From: Prevotella lacticifex
GTDB lineage: Bacteria > Bacteroidota > Bacteroidia > Bacteroidales > Bacteroidaceae
Length of the DNA: 64,000 bases
NCBI RefSeq assembly: GCF_019973375.1
Contig: NZ_BPTV01000002.1
Span: forward strand, 791,228-855,227
Reading direction: 5' to 3'
A program made the translations under genes and the position numbers. The notes below the pieces were generated by a model. It did no database searches. It was not told where the DNA came from and worked only from the letters and a program-made list of their open reading frames with translations. This document shows positions 35,741-43,109 of this stretch, piece after piece (the stretch's first letter is position 1; every line of letters starts with the position of its first letter).

Positions 35741-35759
35741 TAAACGTATGTAATTACAT
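35741..35759. promoter_or_regulatory. Motif shared with the parA upstream region
   Basis: TAAACGTATGTAATTACAT matches the reverse complement of 23871-23889 at 18 of 19 positions. It contains the palindrome ATGTAATTACAT and lies in an AT-rich leader before the HU-type gene. Confidence 0.5.
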
Positions 35760-35896
35760 ATCTTAATAACTTATTATTTTTTTAATTATTCATTTTAATA
35801 GCTATGCTTCGTAAAAGACCATTGGGAAAGAGACGTTTGCCGGTGCCATCCGGCGACAAAAAGATGAATTTTCCTCTGGAGAAGTACATTACAATT

Positions 35897-36427
35897 ATGG
35901 CAGTTTATTACAAGGTTTATCAGAACAACAATCCTCACAATCCGAACAAGGGCAACTGGTACGCTCGTGCCGCAATGATCGACACCGACACCACCGAGAC
36001 CCTTGCCAAGTCAATCATGGAGAAGTGCACCGTCAACGAGGCTGATGTCCTCGCCGTCATCAAGGCCCTCGTAGGCGAGATCACCCGCTCCCTCCAGTCC
36101 AGTCACCGTGTGAAGCTCCCCGGCTTCGGAACCTTCAAGATAGGTATCACCTCGAGTGGTGCTCCGTCGCGCGACAAGTTCTCGGTGGCTAACATCACCG
36201 GTGCCCATGTCCTCTTCCAGCCCGAGTTGAAGATCTCGGCCAACGGCACCCGCACCCGCACCTTCCTCACCGGCACCCGTGTCAAGGAGCTCATCAACTA
36301 TGAGGGCCTCGCCGACGATGCCGACAGCGGCAAGAGCGATGCCGGCGACAAGCCCGCTACCGACGACAGCGGCAAGAGCGACGCCGGCGACAGCGGTAAG
36401 GGCACCAGCCCGCAGGAGGGCGTCTGA
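35897..36427 (+). CDS. HU-family DNA-binding protein (HU-HIG type)
   Basis: The 176-residue protein begins MAVYYKVYQNNNPHNPNKGN, the usual start of Bacteroidetes HU-domain proteins fused to or related to HU-HIG (PF18291). The HU core spans about 20-125, with SSHRVKLPGFGTFKIGI as the conserved beta-arm base (GxGxF). The C-terminal tail from about 137 is a low-complexity Asp/Gly/Ser/Lys stretch with near repeats of DSGKSDAGD. It would bind and bend DNA in the nucleoid. An in-frame ATG at 35804 would add 31 basic residues, but family similarity starts at 35897. A smalltalk-like gene follows, a known pairing in this phylum. Confidence 0.88.
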   Translation: MAVYYKVYQNNNPHNPNKGNWYARAAMIDTDTTETLAKSIMEKCTVNEADVLAVIKALVGEITRSLQSSHRVKLPGFGTFKIGITSSGAPSRDKFSVANITGAHVLFQPELKISANGTRTRTFLTGTRVKELINYEGLADDADSGKSDAGDKPATDDSGKSDAGDSGKGTSPQEGV

Positions 36428-36918
36428 CCGACTCCTCCCACCGGCTACAGCTCCCCGAGCAGGACGTAGTCGGTGGGCAGCCACCGGCGAGGGTTCCACG
36501 CTTTAGTCGGTGGACAGCCACCGGCGAGAGTTTATGTATGGCTTTCGTCGGTGGCCATTGTATCAGAAACCTCAGTGTAACAATGGACGAGCGTTAATGA
36601 TCCATTTGCAGGGGCGGATAGGTAGGGTTAGGGGCCGTCCGGTCGGTCGCAAGACCGAATCTCTGATTTTTTATTTTGGGAGGCCCCTAACCCTGCCTAT
36701 CCGCACCCTGCAACAGCCCTGTGCCGCTTGCCCGTCTACCGATGACCGCCACGGGGCCGCACCCTGCAAACGGCCATCGTTTATGTCCGTTATGGAATCA
36801 GCGTTATCTGCGGGGGGGGGAATCACGAATTAATTTGCGTGAGGGGAAGAATTAGGTGAACCTCGGCGTGAGAGAATTCGCACGCAGAAAGAACCTTGAT
36901 AATTTGAGTTTTAATACT
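36428..36918. other. Spacer with short repeats
   Basis: TCGGTGG.CAGCCACCGGCGAG recurs at about 36470 and 36505, with a third half-copy near 36550; each can form a GGTGGCTG-type hairpin. A GGCCGTCCGGTCGGTCGCA module (about 36632-36655) and CCGCACCCTGCAAC follow. No gene seen. Confidence 0.6.
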
Positions 36919-36969
36919 ATGAGTAAGCTTTCAACTTTAATAAAAAGGAAAGGAGGTGTAATACTATGA
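36919..36969 (+). CDS. 16-codon ORF overlapping the smalltalk-like gene
   Basis: ATG 36919 opens MSKLSTLIKRKGGVIL and stops at TGA 36967-36969, overlapping the next ATG in an ATGA junction. The Shine-Dalgarno of the next gene (AGGAGGTG) lies within this ORF. Both starts share the context TAATACTATGAG. It may be a leader peptide for translational coupling or chance. Confidence 0.4.
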   Translation: MSKLSTLIKRKGGVIL

Positions 36970-37085
36970 GATCACTGAAACGTAACGACTGGGTGAATAT
37001 CCTCAAGATTCTCGCCACTATCATTGCCTCGATTCTCGGAACCCTCGGCGTGGAGTCGTTCGATAGCAGCAAGTTCGGGTTTTAG
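36966..37085 (+). CDS. Smalltalk-like small hydrophobic protein
   Basis: The 39-residue protein reads MRSLKRNDWVNILKILATII then ASILGTLGVESFDSSKFGF: a basic, Trp-containing N-terminus, one hydrophobic segment (about 12-29) and a Gly-Val-Glu/Thr-Ser end, the layout of the Bacteroidetes smalltalk protein family. Members are small proteins of unknown function encoded beside HU-type proteins and amidases. A strong AAGGAGGTG ribosome site precedes the ATG by about seven bases, unusual in this genome. A good terminator follows at 37158. No amidase gene follows here; the M15 peptidase upstream may play that part. Confidence 0.75.
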   Translation: MRSLKRNDWVNILKILATIIASILGTLGVESFDSSKFGF

Positions 37086-37157
37086 TCTCGGAGCAGAGTA
37101 ATCCGTCTGCGCGGAGATTCCCCGTGGGATGTCTACGTTCGGGTTTTTAGCCCTACC

Positions 37158-37193
37158 GGCGGCACAAGGCATGCGTCTTGTGCCGCCTTTCCC
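37158..37193 (+). terminator. Strong terminator after the smalltalk-like gene
   Basis: GGCGGCACAAG and CTTGTGCCGCC form a perfect 11-bp stem with an 8-base loop, followed by TTTCCCTTTTT. Confidence 0.85.
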
Positions 37194-37296
37194 TTTTTCC
37201 AGTCGGATAGTCGATGGCATGGATTGCTGGATTCTGTGATAATGTATTGATAATTAACATGTTGCTGCATTCAGCCAGTAGGGGTGGGGTTTATCC

Positions 37297-37476
37297 GAGG
37301 CTGCTGAAAAAGTACCCTAAAAACAGATGGGTATAGCAAAAATCTTTCAATTTGTAACTTTTAGCTGACTGCGATGCGAAAAGAAGTCGTATTTTCTTTA
37401 ATTTACCCCTTTTTATGGGGTCAAAGACAAATGCTTGCTTACAGTTTTTGTTAACAAATGTATTTTCAGCAGCTTC
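37297..37476. mobile_element. 180-bp MITE with 9-bp target duplication
   Basis: The ends GAGGCTGCTGAAAA and TTTTCAGCAGCTTC are inverted repeats (one mismatch). It is inserted in a GGGGTTTATCCCC hairpin repeat, producing the direct repeat GGTTTATCC at 37288-37296 and 37477-37485. It has no coding capacity, so it must rely on a transposase encoded elsewhere. The ends resemble those of IS1182/IS5-type elements as I recall them. Confidence 0.88.
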
Positions 37477-37692
37477 GGTTTATCCCCATCCTACTGCCAC
37501 GTGAGTGATTTCCTCCCACAAAGAGCGCAAAGGCTATGATAGCTAATCACGGACAACGCGTATTACTTTCCAACAAAAACAAGCAAAACCCTTGCCGTGA
37601 TTATTCCCTCTCGCCAAGCCGCAAAGGACGCAAAGGCTGTGCGCAGCAAATCACGAAGAACGCGTATTCCTTTCCTACAAAAACAAGAAAAA

Positions 37693-37819
37693 CCCTTGCC
37701 GTGATGCAAGGGCTGCGCCCTCTGTTTCTTTCTGGTACCGTCGTGCTTCGAAGCAAGCTTCGGCCCGCCGGCACCAGAAAGAAACAGCCTTCGTTCCTCA
37801 GGCTTGCATCACGTCAAGG
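37693..37819 (+). repeat. Long nested palindrome, family P1 (copy 5)
   Basis: P1 arms intact except for CACGTCAAGG in place of CACGGCAAGG in the right outer arm. Confidence 0.85.
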
Positions 37820-37938
37820 AAAACCAGAAAAACCGCTGATGCCGCGATTTTTACTCTGGCAACGCAAATCCCCGACGGCTTGAAATTGGTGAAGTGTTAT
37901 CATCCTTGTAGACCACGATTTTTACTCAGCCAACACAA

Positions 37939-38209
37939 AGCCCCGACGGGGCTTAATTCTCAATAGCCCCAGACTAAGGGAGCGCAGCGACCGCAGTCTG
38001 GGGAAGAACAAGGACGACAGAAATCCACGACCAGCCTCGGAGAGGTTGAATAGCGGAACGCGCAGAAACATATTTGCTTTTGCGCACTCCGTGCTATTGT
38101 GCGTATTCGAGGCACTGAATGTATCTCTCTCTGCATCTTTGATCCCCGGACTGCGCTCGTTATCACTCGCTTATTCCGGGGTTATTGACGATTCAGTCCC
38201 GTCGGGGCT
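37939..38209 (+). repeat. P3 repeat (copy 3)
   Basis: Same terminal hairpins AGCCCCGACGGGGCT as copies at 26973 and 27505, with small internal changes. Confidence 0.8.
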
Positions 38210-38698
38210 GGAAGTGGGGAGGTATAATTCTTTCGTGGCAATAGGATGAGGCCACACTCAACACCTACTGGATTGGCGTGCCAGTCTGCGCCCAATTGAG
38301 CTGCACAGCGCGGTTGCAGGGTGCGGATAGGCATGGTTAAGGGCCGTCCGAAAACAAAAATATCAGAGATTCGGTCTTCCGACCGTCCGGACGGCCACGA
38401 GGGCCGCCCATGCAAGTGGGCAACGTTACCAACATGCTGGTTGTCAATGTGTTGCACACATCCAATAGGGGTGGGGTTTATCCCCATCCTACTTCCACGT
38501 GAGTGATTTCCTCTCGCCAAGCCGCAAAGGACGCAAAGACTGCGCGCAACGAATCACGAAGAACACGTATTCCTTTTTGACAAAAACAAGCAAAACCCTT
38601 GTCGTGATTATTTCCTCTCGCCAAGCCGCAAAGGACGCAAAGGATACGGCAACTATTCACGAATAACATGTATTCAATTCCAACAAAAACAAGAAAAA

Positions 38699-38825
38699 CC
38701 CTTGCCGTGATGCAAGGGCTGCGCCCTCTGTTTCTTTCTGGTACCGTCGTGCTTCGAAGCAAGCTTCGGCCCGCCGGCACCAGAAAGAAACAGCCTTCGT
38801 TCCTCAGGCTTGCATCATGGCAAGG
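38699..38825 (+). repeat. Long nested palindrome, family P1 (copy 6)
   Basis: P1 arms with one change (CATCATGGCAAGG) in the right arm; ends 30 bases before the reverse-transcriptase fragment. Confidence 0.85.
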
Positions 38826-38854
38826 AAAACCGGAAAAACCGCTGACGCCGCGAC

Positions 38855-39067
38855 ATGTCATGCGAGCAGTTGCTTCCGTGGCTGAGAGCCAACATGGACA
38901 CTCTGATAAAGTGCCTCATGGACGGCAGCTACCGTCCGAATCCCGTCAGACGGGTAGAGATACCCAAGGATAATGTCAAGAAACACCTTTTAGGGATACC
39001 CACCGTGGTAGACCGTATGGTGCAACAAGCCATCAACCAAGTTCTGACTCCCATCTTCTATCTGCTT
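38855..39067 (+). pseudogene. Group II intron reverse-transcriptase fragment
   Basis: MSCEQLLPWLRANMDTLIKC, SYRPNPVRRVEIPKDN and LLGIPTVVDRMVQQAINQVL form the RT-0/RT-1 region of a group II intron-encoded reverse transcriptase (LtrA type), normally about residues 30-120 of a roughly 420-600-residue protein. Similarity ends at LTPIF (39067), where the minus-strand hsdS C-terminal fragment begins. Catalytic YADD, maturase and endonuclease parts are absent, so it is a remnant. Confidence 0.8.
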
Positions 39068-39572
39068 AATATGCAATCGTATATAATAATATAGATAGCT
39101 ACCCAGTGTCTCTTTTTTAGGTACAAAACTTTTGAAACCCTGGTTTGTACATAATTCCGACTTGGCGATAGACAATAGGCCAATAGGAGCTCTACTTGAC
39201 ATTAATACTGTGCCTACTGGTAGCATATGAGTGCTACATGAATCATAACCTTTTTGAGTAATATTGCGTTCCCCATAATATACAAATTTTGATTGCTGGT
39301 CAGACAAATCTTTTGGAGTAATCCACACTATATTACCTCCATAGTTCCGTTCCTCCTTAGTTGAAGGTGTGGCACCATTGAACACATCTGCAATTTTACT
39401 AATATCTTCTACAATCCAGCCCATTGGTATGTTCAGTTTCAGCTTTTCATTCCACACCATCTTTCCACCATTCGACTTATACGGTCTACCATTCTCATCA
39501 GGGAAGTCAAACTGCACGAACCAGTAATCGTAGAGCTGACGTGCCATCGCCTCTAAATTATCATTTATCGTT
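39045..39572 (-). pseudogene. hsdS: Silent hsdS C-terminal half (truncated)
   Basis: On the minus strand the frame enters homology at INDNLEAMARQLYDYWFVQF (from about 39572), the central conserved region of the intact HsdS at 43110-44366, and continues through a different target-recognition domain (GWIVEDISKIADVFNGATPS to YYIRLHIKQIEDGSQN). It ends at the junction with the reverse-transcriptase fragment, so its C-terminal conserved region is missing. It has no promoter or start of its own; sequence upstream in the frame is the recombinase gene in antisense. It is a stored alternative specificity, now probably unusable. Confidence 0.85.
39554..39569. other. Putative hsdS recombination site, silent copy
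   Basis: GATAAATGATAATTTA on the minus strand encodes IND-NL of the central HsdS repeat and is shared with sites at 43118-43135 and 43830-43847. It lies about 18 bases from the recombinase promoter. Confidence 0.65.
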
Positions 39573-39586
39573 TGGAATTTTATTTG

Positions 39587-39594
39587 TATATTTG
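39587..39594 (+). promoter_or_regulatory. Bacteroidetes -7 element TATATTTG for the recombinase
   Basis: Matches TAnnTTTG, 30 bases before the recombinase ATG. Confidence 0.65.
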
Positions 39595-39623
39595 TTCTTG
39601 AATAGTCAAAATATGGAATATGT

Positions 39624-40619
39624 ATGGCAACAGAAGATATACTAAATGACATTGTAAGCGGAATAAAAGATGTGCTCAGCGATGAGCAAATGAAGCAGGT
39701 AAGTAGTTCTATAAAGGATGTGCTTGCAAAATATGAGATTAACAAGAGGACAAGCAATGAGGAACGAAGAGAGAAAGAAAATACCGAGTTGCTTGATACC
39801 TTCCTATCCGCTAAGAAGATAGAAGGTTGCTCTGACAAAACGATCCACTATTATCAGTCGTCAATAGACAAGTTGTTGAATGGATTGTCAAAATGCATCA
39901 AAGAGATTTGTACAAATGACATCCGTAGCTATCTGGCTGAAATACAAGAGGAAAACAATCTCAGCAAGGTAACCATTGATAACCTGCGAAGAATTTTCTC
40001 CAGCTTCTTCTCTTGGTTGGAGGACGAAGACTATATAGCCAAAAGCCCTGTGCGAAGAATTCACAAGGTTCGCACCGACACTCTCGTCAAAGAAGTTCTC
40101 AGCGATGAAAATATAGAAACCTTGCGTGACAGCTGCAACGAATTGCGTGATCTTGCAATGATAGACCTATTGCTAAGTACTGGCGTTCGTGTAGGGGAGT
40201 TGGTAAAAATGAACCGCGCTGATATTGACTTTCAAGAACGGCAATGTAAAGTGTTCGGTAAGGGGAATAAAGAGCGAGAGGTATATTTCAATGCACGCAC
40301 CAAGATTCACCTGCAACGTTATCTTGAGAGTAGAACGGATGATAATCCTGCCCTCTTTGTTACATTATTAAAACCACATACACGCTTAACTATTAGTGGA
40401 GTTGAGGTTCGATTGCGAAAAATGGGAAAGGATGTTCACATTGATAAGGTACATCCACACAAGTTCCGACGGACTTTGGCGACAATGGCTATAGACAGGG
40501 GCATGCCTATTGAACAAGTGCAAAAACTATTGGGGCATGTACGAATTGATACTACGCTGCACTATGCGATGGTTAACCAGCAAAACGTAAAAATAGCGCA
40601 TCGGAAATATATAAATTGA
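39624..40619 (+). CDS. Tyrosine recombinase (hsdS invertase candidate)
   Basis: The 331-residue XerC/D-like recombinase has an N-terminal SAM-like core-binding domain (about 52-140) and a catalytic domain with Arg189 (STGVRVGEL), Lys215 region (FGKGNKERE), H279-x-x-R282 (HPHKFRR), His305 (LLGHVR) and Tyr314 (TTLHYA), all residues needed for activity. Such enzymes sit beside invertible type I S genes in Bacteroides, Streptococcus and Mycoplasma and recombine their shared sequences. Here it lies between a silent hsdS half and an alternative hsdS N-terminal half, with its own promoter, which argues for that role. General integrase function for an element is the alternative, but no other element genes are present. 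Confidence 0.92.
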   Translation: MATEDILNDIVSGIKDVLSDEQMKQVSSSIKDVLAKYEINKRTSNEERREKENTELLDTFLSAKKIEGCSDKTIHYYQSSIDKLLNGLSKCIKEICTNDIRSYLAEIQEENNLSKVTIDNLRRIFSSFFSWLEDEDYIAKSPVRRIHKVRTDTLVKEVLSDENIETLRDSCNELRDLAMIDLLLSTGVRVGELVKMNRADIDFQERQCKVFGKGNKEREVYFNARTKIHLQRYLESRTDDNPALFVTLLKPHTRLTISGVEVRLRKMGKDVHIDKVHPHKFRRTLATMAIDRGMPIEQVQKLLGHVRIDTTLHYAMVNQQNVKIAHRKYIN

Positions 40620-40652
40620 TTCATGCATGCGAATTATCTGACAAGATTTGCT

Positions 40653-40660
40653 TACCTTTG
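40653..40660 (+). promoter_or_regulatory. Bacteroidetes -7 element TACCTTTG before the alternative hsdS
   Basis: A perfect TACCTTTG 26 bases before ATG 40687. It would let the plus-strand hsdS half be expressed when it is completed by inversion. Confidence 0.6.
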
Positions 40661-40990
40661 CAAAGAAGAACCAATGAATAGACAAAATGATATTGTCAGA
40701 TATTGCAGAATACGTAACAGAAAGAGTAAATAGCAAAAGTATTACATTAAATCAATATGTAACTACTGATTCTCTTTTGCAAAATAAACGAGGTAGACAA
40801 ACTGCTCAAAATCTACCTCCGATGACTTGTGCGCTTACTCGTTATTGCAAAGGTGATATATTAATCTCAAACATTCGTCCTTATCTTAAGAAGATATGGC
40901 TTGCTGATTCTGACGGTGGCTGTTCCACAGATGTCCTCGCGTTCAGGACTAAGAATGGTCATTCTCCTAATTATCTATATGCGTTGTTGA

Positions 40991-42940
40991 TCTGAATTTT
41001 CAATTAATTTGTAGCGATAATCTTCTAAGACTCGTTTTTCTTTGGCCTTCCTCTTTTTCTACCTACCTTTTTCGACTTGTATCCCGGTTCACACCCGGCT
41101 GGGATGTCAAGCCCAAAAGCCTTCGCAATCTCTACCTGCTTCCCGACAAAAGGTGTTATCTTGGTGGTATGCCCCTGTCGCTCGATACATCTTATGTTCC
41201 TCATCTCGTCAAGCATGTCCAGTGAAGAGGCGAACATGCTGTGAAGGCCTGTCGTCTTCCAGATGTGTCTAATATATGATCCTATGACTAATCCGACGAA
41301 CAAGATGAACAGCCTGCCGGTCTTACCGTCCTCGCTCCAATTTCTTTGTCTGTCAGAGCACATCTCCGTCTTCATCTGCTGGAAGTACTTTTCCTGCTCG
41401 TCTCTCAATTTGTAGTGAGCCAGAGCTTGTGGCGCTGTCAAATCCAGCCCGAGCGTTACAATGGCGACAAACCCTAAAAGTCTGAGTGAGTCGTTGTACT
41501 TCTTCTCGTTCTTCTCAAACGACACGACATGCCTTTTCTTGTCCAGTTTTACGTCAAACATGCAGAAGTCCCTTTTGAGTGTCTCATCGTCAGGGGCTTC
41601 CTCTTTGCCATCAATCATCTGCTGAAGACTGCTTCTCTGCCCTTCGACTTTCATGTCTATGTTGATTTGCCCCTCGCTTCTCCACGAGGGATTGAAGAAC
41701 AGATTCAGGCGCATCTTGCTTGCTGTCTTTTCGGACTTGCCCTTTCCATGTACCTTGTAGTCAATGTCGTACTGTTTGTAATACAGCTTGCTGTCAAGGT
41801 CTATCTCCATTCCGTCCGGACGGACATTGAAGTCTCCAAGGCTGTCTATTTTGTCGCTGATAAACTTGTGGCCGGTCTTCATACACATTATAGCGGGCTG
41901 GTCATGAAGAATGTTGTCCTCAAGGATTTGCACTGTCCCATAGCCCCTGTCCGTTATCATTACGTAATTCGTAAAACCGGCACAGCGCAGGTCAGACTGG
42001 ATGACACCCATAGTGCGTGAGTCAGGGATGTTACCGGGAAACGACCTGTAATAGATGGGCATGTGGTTGCTGAGAGTATAGACTACAACTTCATTCGTCT
42101 GCGCCAAGGCAATGTTCTCCTTGTTGTGCCCCCAGCGTATGTCGGCCAGACTGCTCCCGTAAGCCGACCTGCTTGTGGAGTCAACAGCACAGAGCTCCAT
42201 CTTTCCAATTCTTTCTGAACGAAGGCGCAACAAGGCCTGGCGGTCTTTCTCAGTGATTGACTGCGTAAGACGGGTGATGTCTCCCGGAGACATTTCGCGC
42301 GCGGACGGAGTCTTGGTGTATCTCTGCCAGCGAGCGAGCCTGCTGTAAGAATAGCTGGAAATATAGGGGAACATGGCAAGCGTCATGATGTCATCCACTT
42401 TCTCCTTGTTTCCCTCGAACACTTTCTCCAGATCCTCGCGTATCTTAGTCTTCTCCGCAACTCTTTCCATAAGCCACACGTCGCCATACAGACGGTTCTG
42501 CGCATCTCCATTGTAGGTGGGTCTCCCTGCTTTCCTCGTACTTGGCAAAGAGTCCAGTTCACTCAAATCCCATTCCTGTGGGAATAACAATTTCTTTCGC
42601 TCAGCAGGCGACATGTAGAGGTACACCTTGCCCGGAATGAACTTCAGGCTTTCGGTCACTGTGCCTAAATGAATGCTTTTGTTCATGCGCTTACCGGTTG
42701 CCTCGTTCGTCACACGTGGACGTAGTGTAGCATATCTATATCCGTTATTGATGTGAAGCGTCACCTTGTGAGCAGTCTCATCGCTTATAGGTCTTGCCAT
42801 TATACTATATCATTGATTACCGCTACAAATGTAACAATAATAAGTGAAATGGCAAAACATAACAAACTAAATATTTACTGATTTATAGATAATTAGCTTT
42901 AGAGTGGGTATTATCGCTACAAATTAATCGAAAATTCAGA
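40991..42940 (-). mobile_element. 1950-bp IS, copy D, inside the alternative hsdS
   Basis: Same element as 33726-35675, with a clear 7-bp duplication TTGTTGA (40984-40990 and 42941-42947). Both copies look identical, which marks recent movement. Confidence 0.95.
41025..42800 (-). CDS. DDE transposase of the 1950-bp IS (copy D)
   Basis: The 591 residues are identical to the protein at 33760-35535, including the VDSTSRSAYG, ITDRGYG and EKYFQQMKTEM catalytic regions. It lies antisense within the alternative hsdS half. Confidence 0.9.
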   Translation of the reverse strand: MARPISDETAHKVTLHINNGYRYATLRPRVTNEATGKRMNKSIHLGTVTESLKFIPGKVYLYMSPAERKKLLFPQEWDLSELDSLPSTRKAGRPTYNGDAQNRLYGDVWLMERVAEKTKIREDLEKVFEGNKEKVDDIMTLAMFPYISSYSYSRLARWQRYTKTPSAREMSPGDITRLTQSITEKDRQALLRLRSERIGKMELCAVDSTSRSAYGSSLADIRWGHNKENIALAQTNEVVVYTLSNHMPIYYRSFPGNIPDSRTMGVIQSDLRCAGFTNYVMITDRGYGTVQILEDNILHDQPAIMCMKTGHKFISDKIDSLGDFNVRPDGMEIDLDSKLYYKQYDIDYKVHGKGKSEKTASKMRLNLFFNPSWRSEGQINIDMKVEGQRSSLQQMIDGKEEAPDDETLKRDFCMFDVKLDKKRHVVSFEKNEKKYNDSLRLLGFVAIVTLGLDLTAPQALAHYKLRDEQEKYFQQMKTEMCSDRQRNWSEDGKTGRLFILFVGLVIGSYIRHIWKTTGLHSMFASSLDMLDEMRNIRCIERQGHTTKITPFVGKQVEIAKAFGLDIPAGCEPGYKSKKVGRKRGRPKKNES

Positions 42941-43109
42941 TTGTTGATGCAAGATGCATTTTTCCAGTACATGATGCAAGGTTCAAAAGGAAGCAAGATG
43001 CCAAGAGGTGATAAAAATCAAATTATGCACTATTCTGTTCCGACATTTTCTTCTTTGGAAGAAGCGAACATCGGAACTATAATAGTTGACATAGAGAGAA
43101 AAATACAAA

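Larger units (their letters stand above)
37486..38854. repeat. Gene-free block of modular repeats
   Basis: No credible gene. Two rounds of the CTCTCGCCAAGCCGCAAAG module precede each of two P1 palindromes (about 37510-37690 and 38512-38695); one P3 element and GACCG/CGGTC modules (about 38340-38400) lie between. The order of modules repeats that of 25.8-27.8 kb. Confidence 0.8.

Noticed and set aside
39575..39838. N-terminal extension of the silent hsdS half (about 95 residues)
   Set aside because: This part is the antisense of the recombinase gene; HsdS similarity begins only at IND-NLEAMA.
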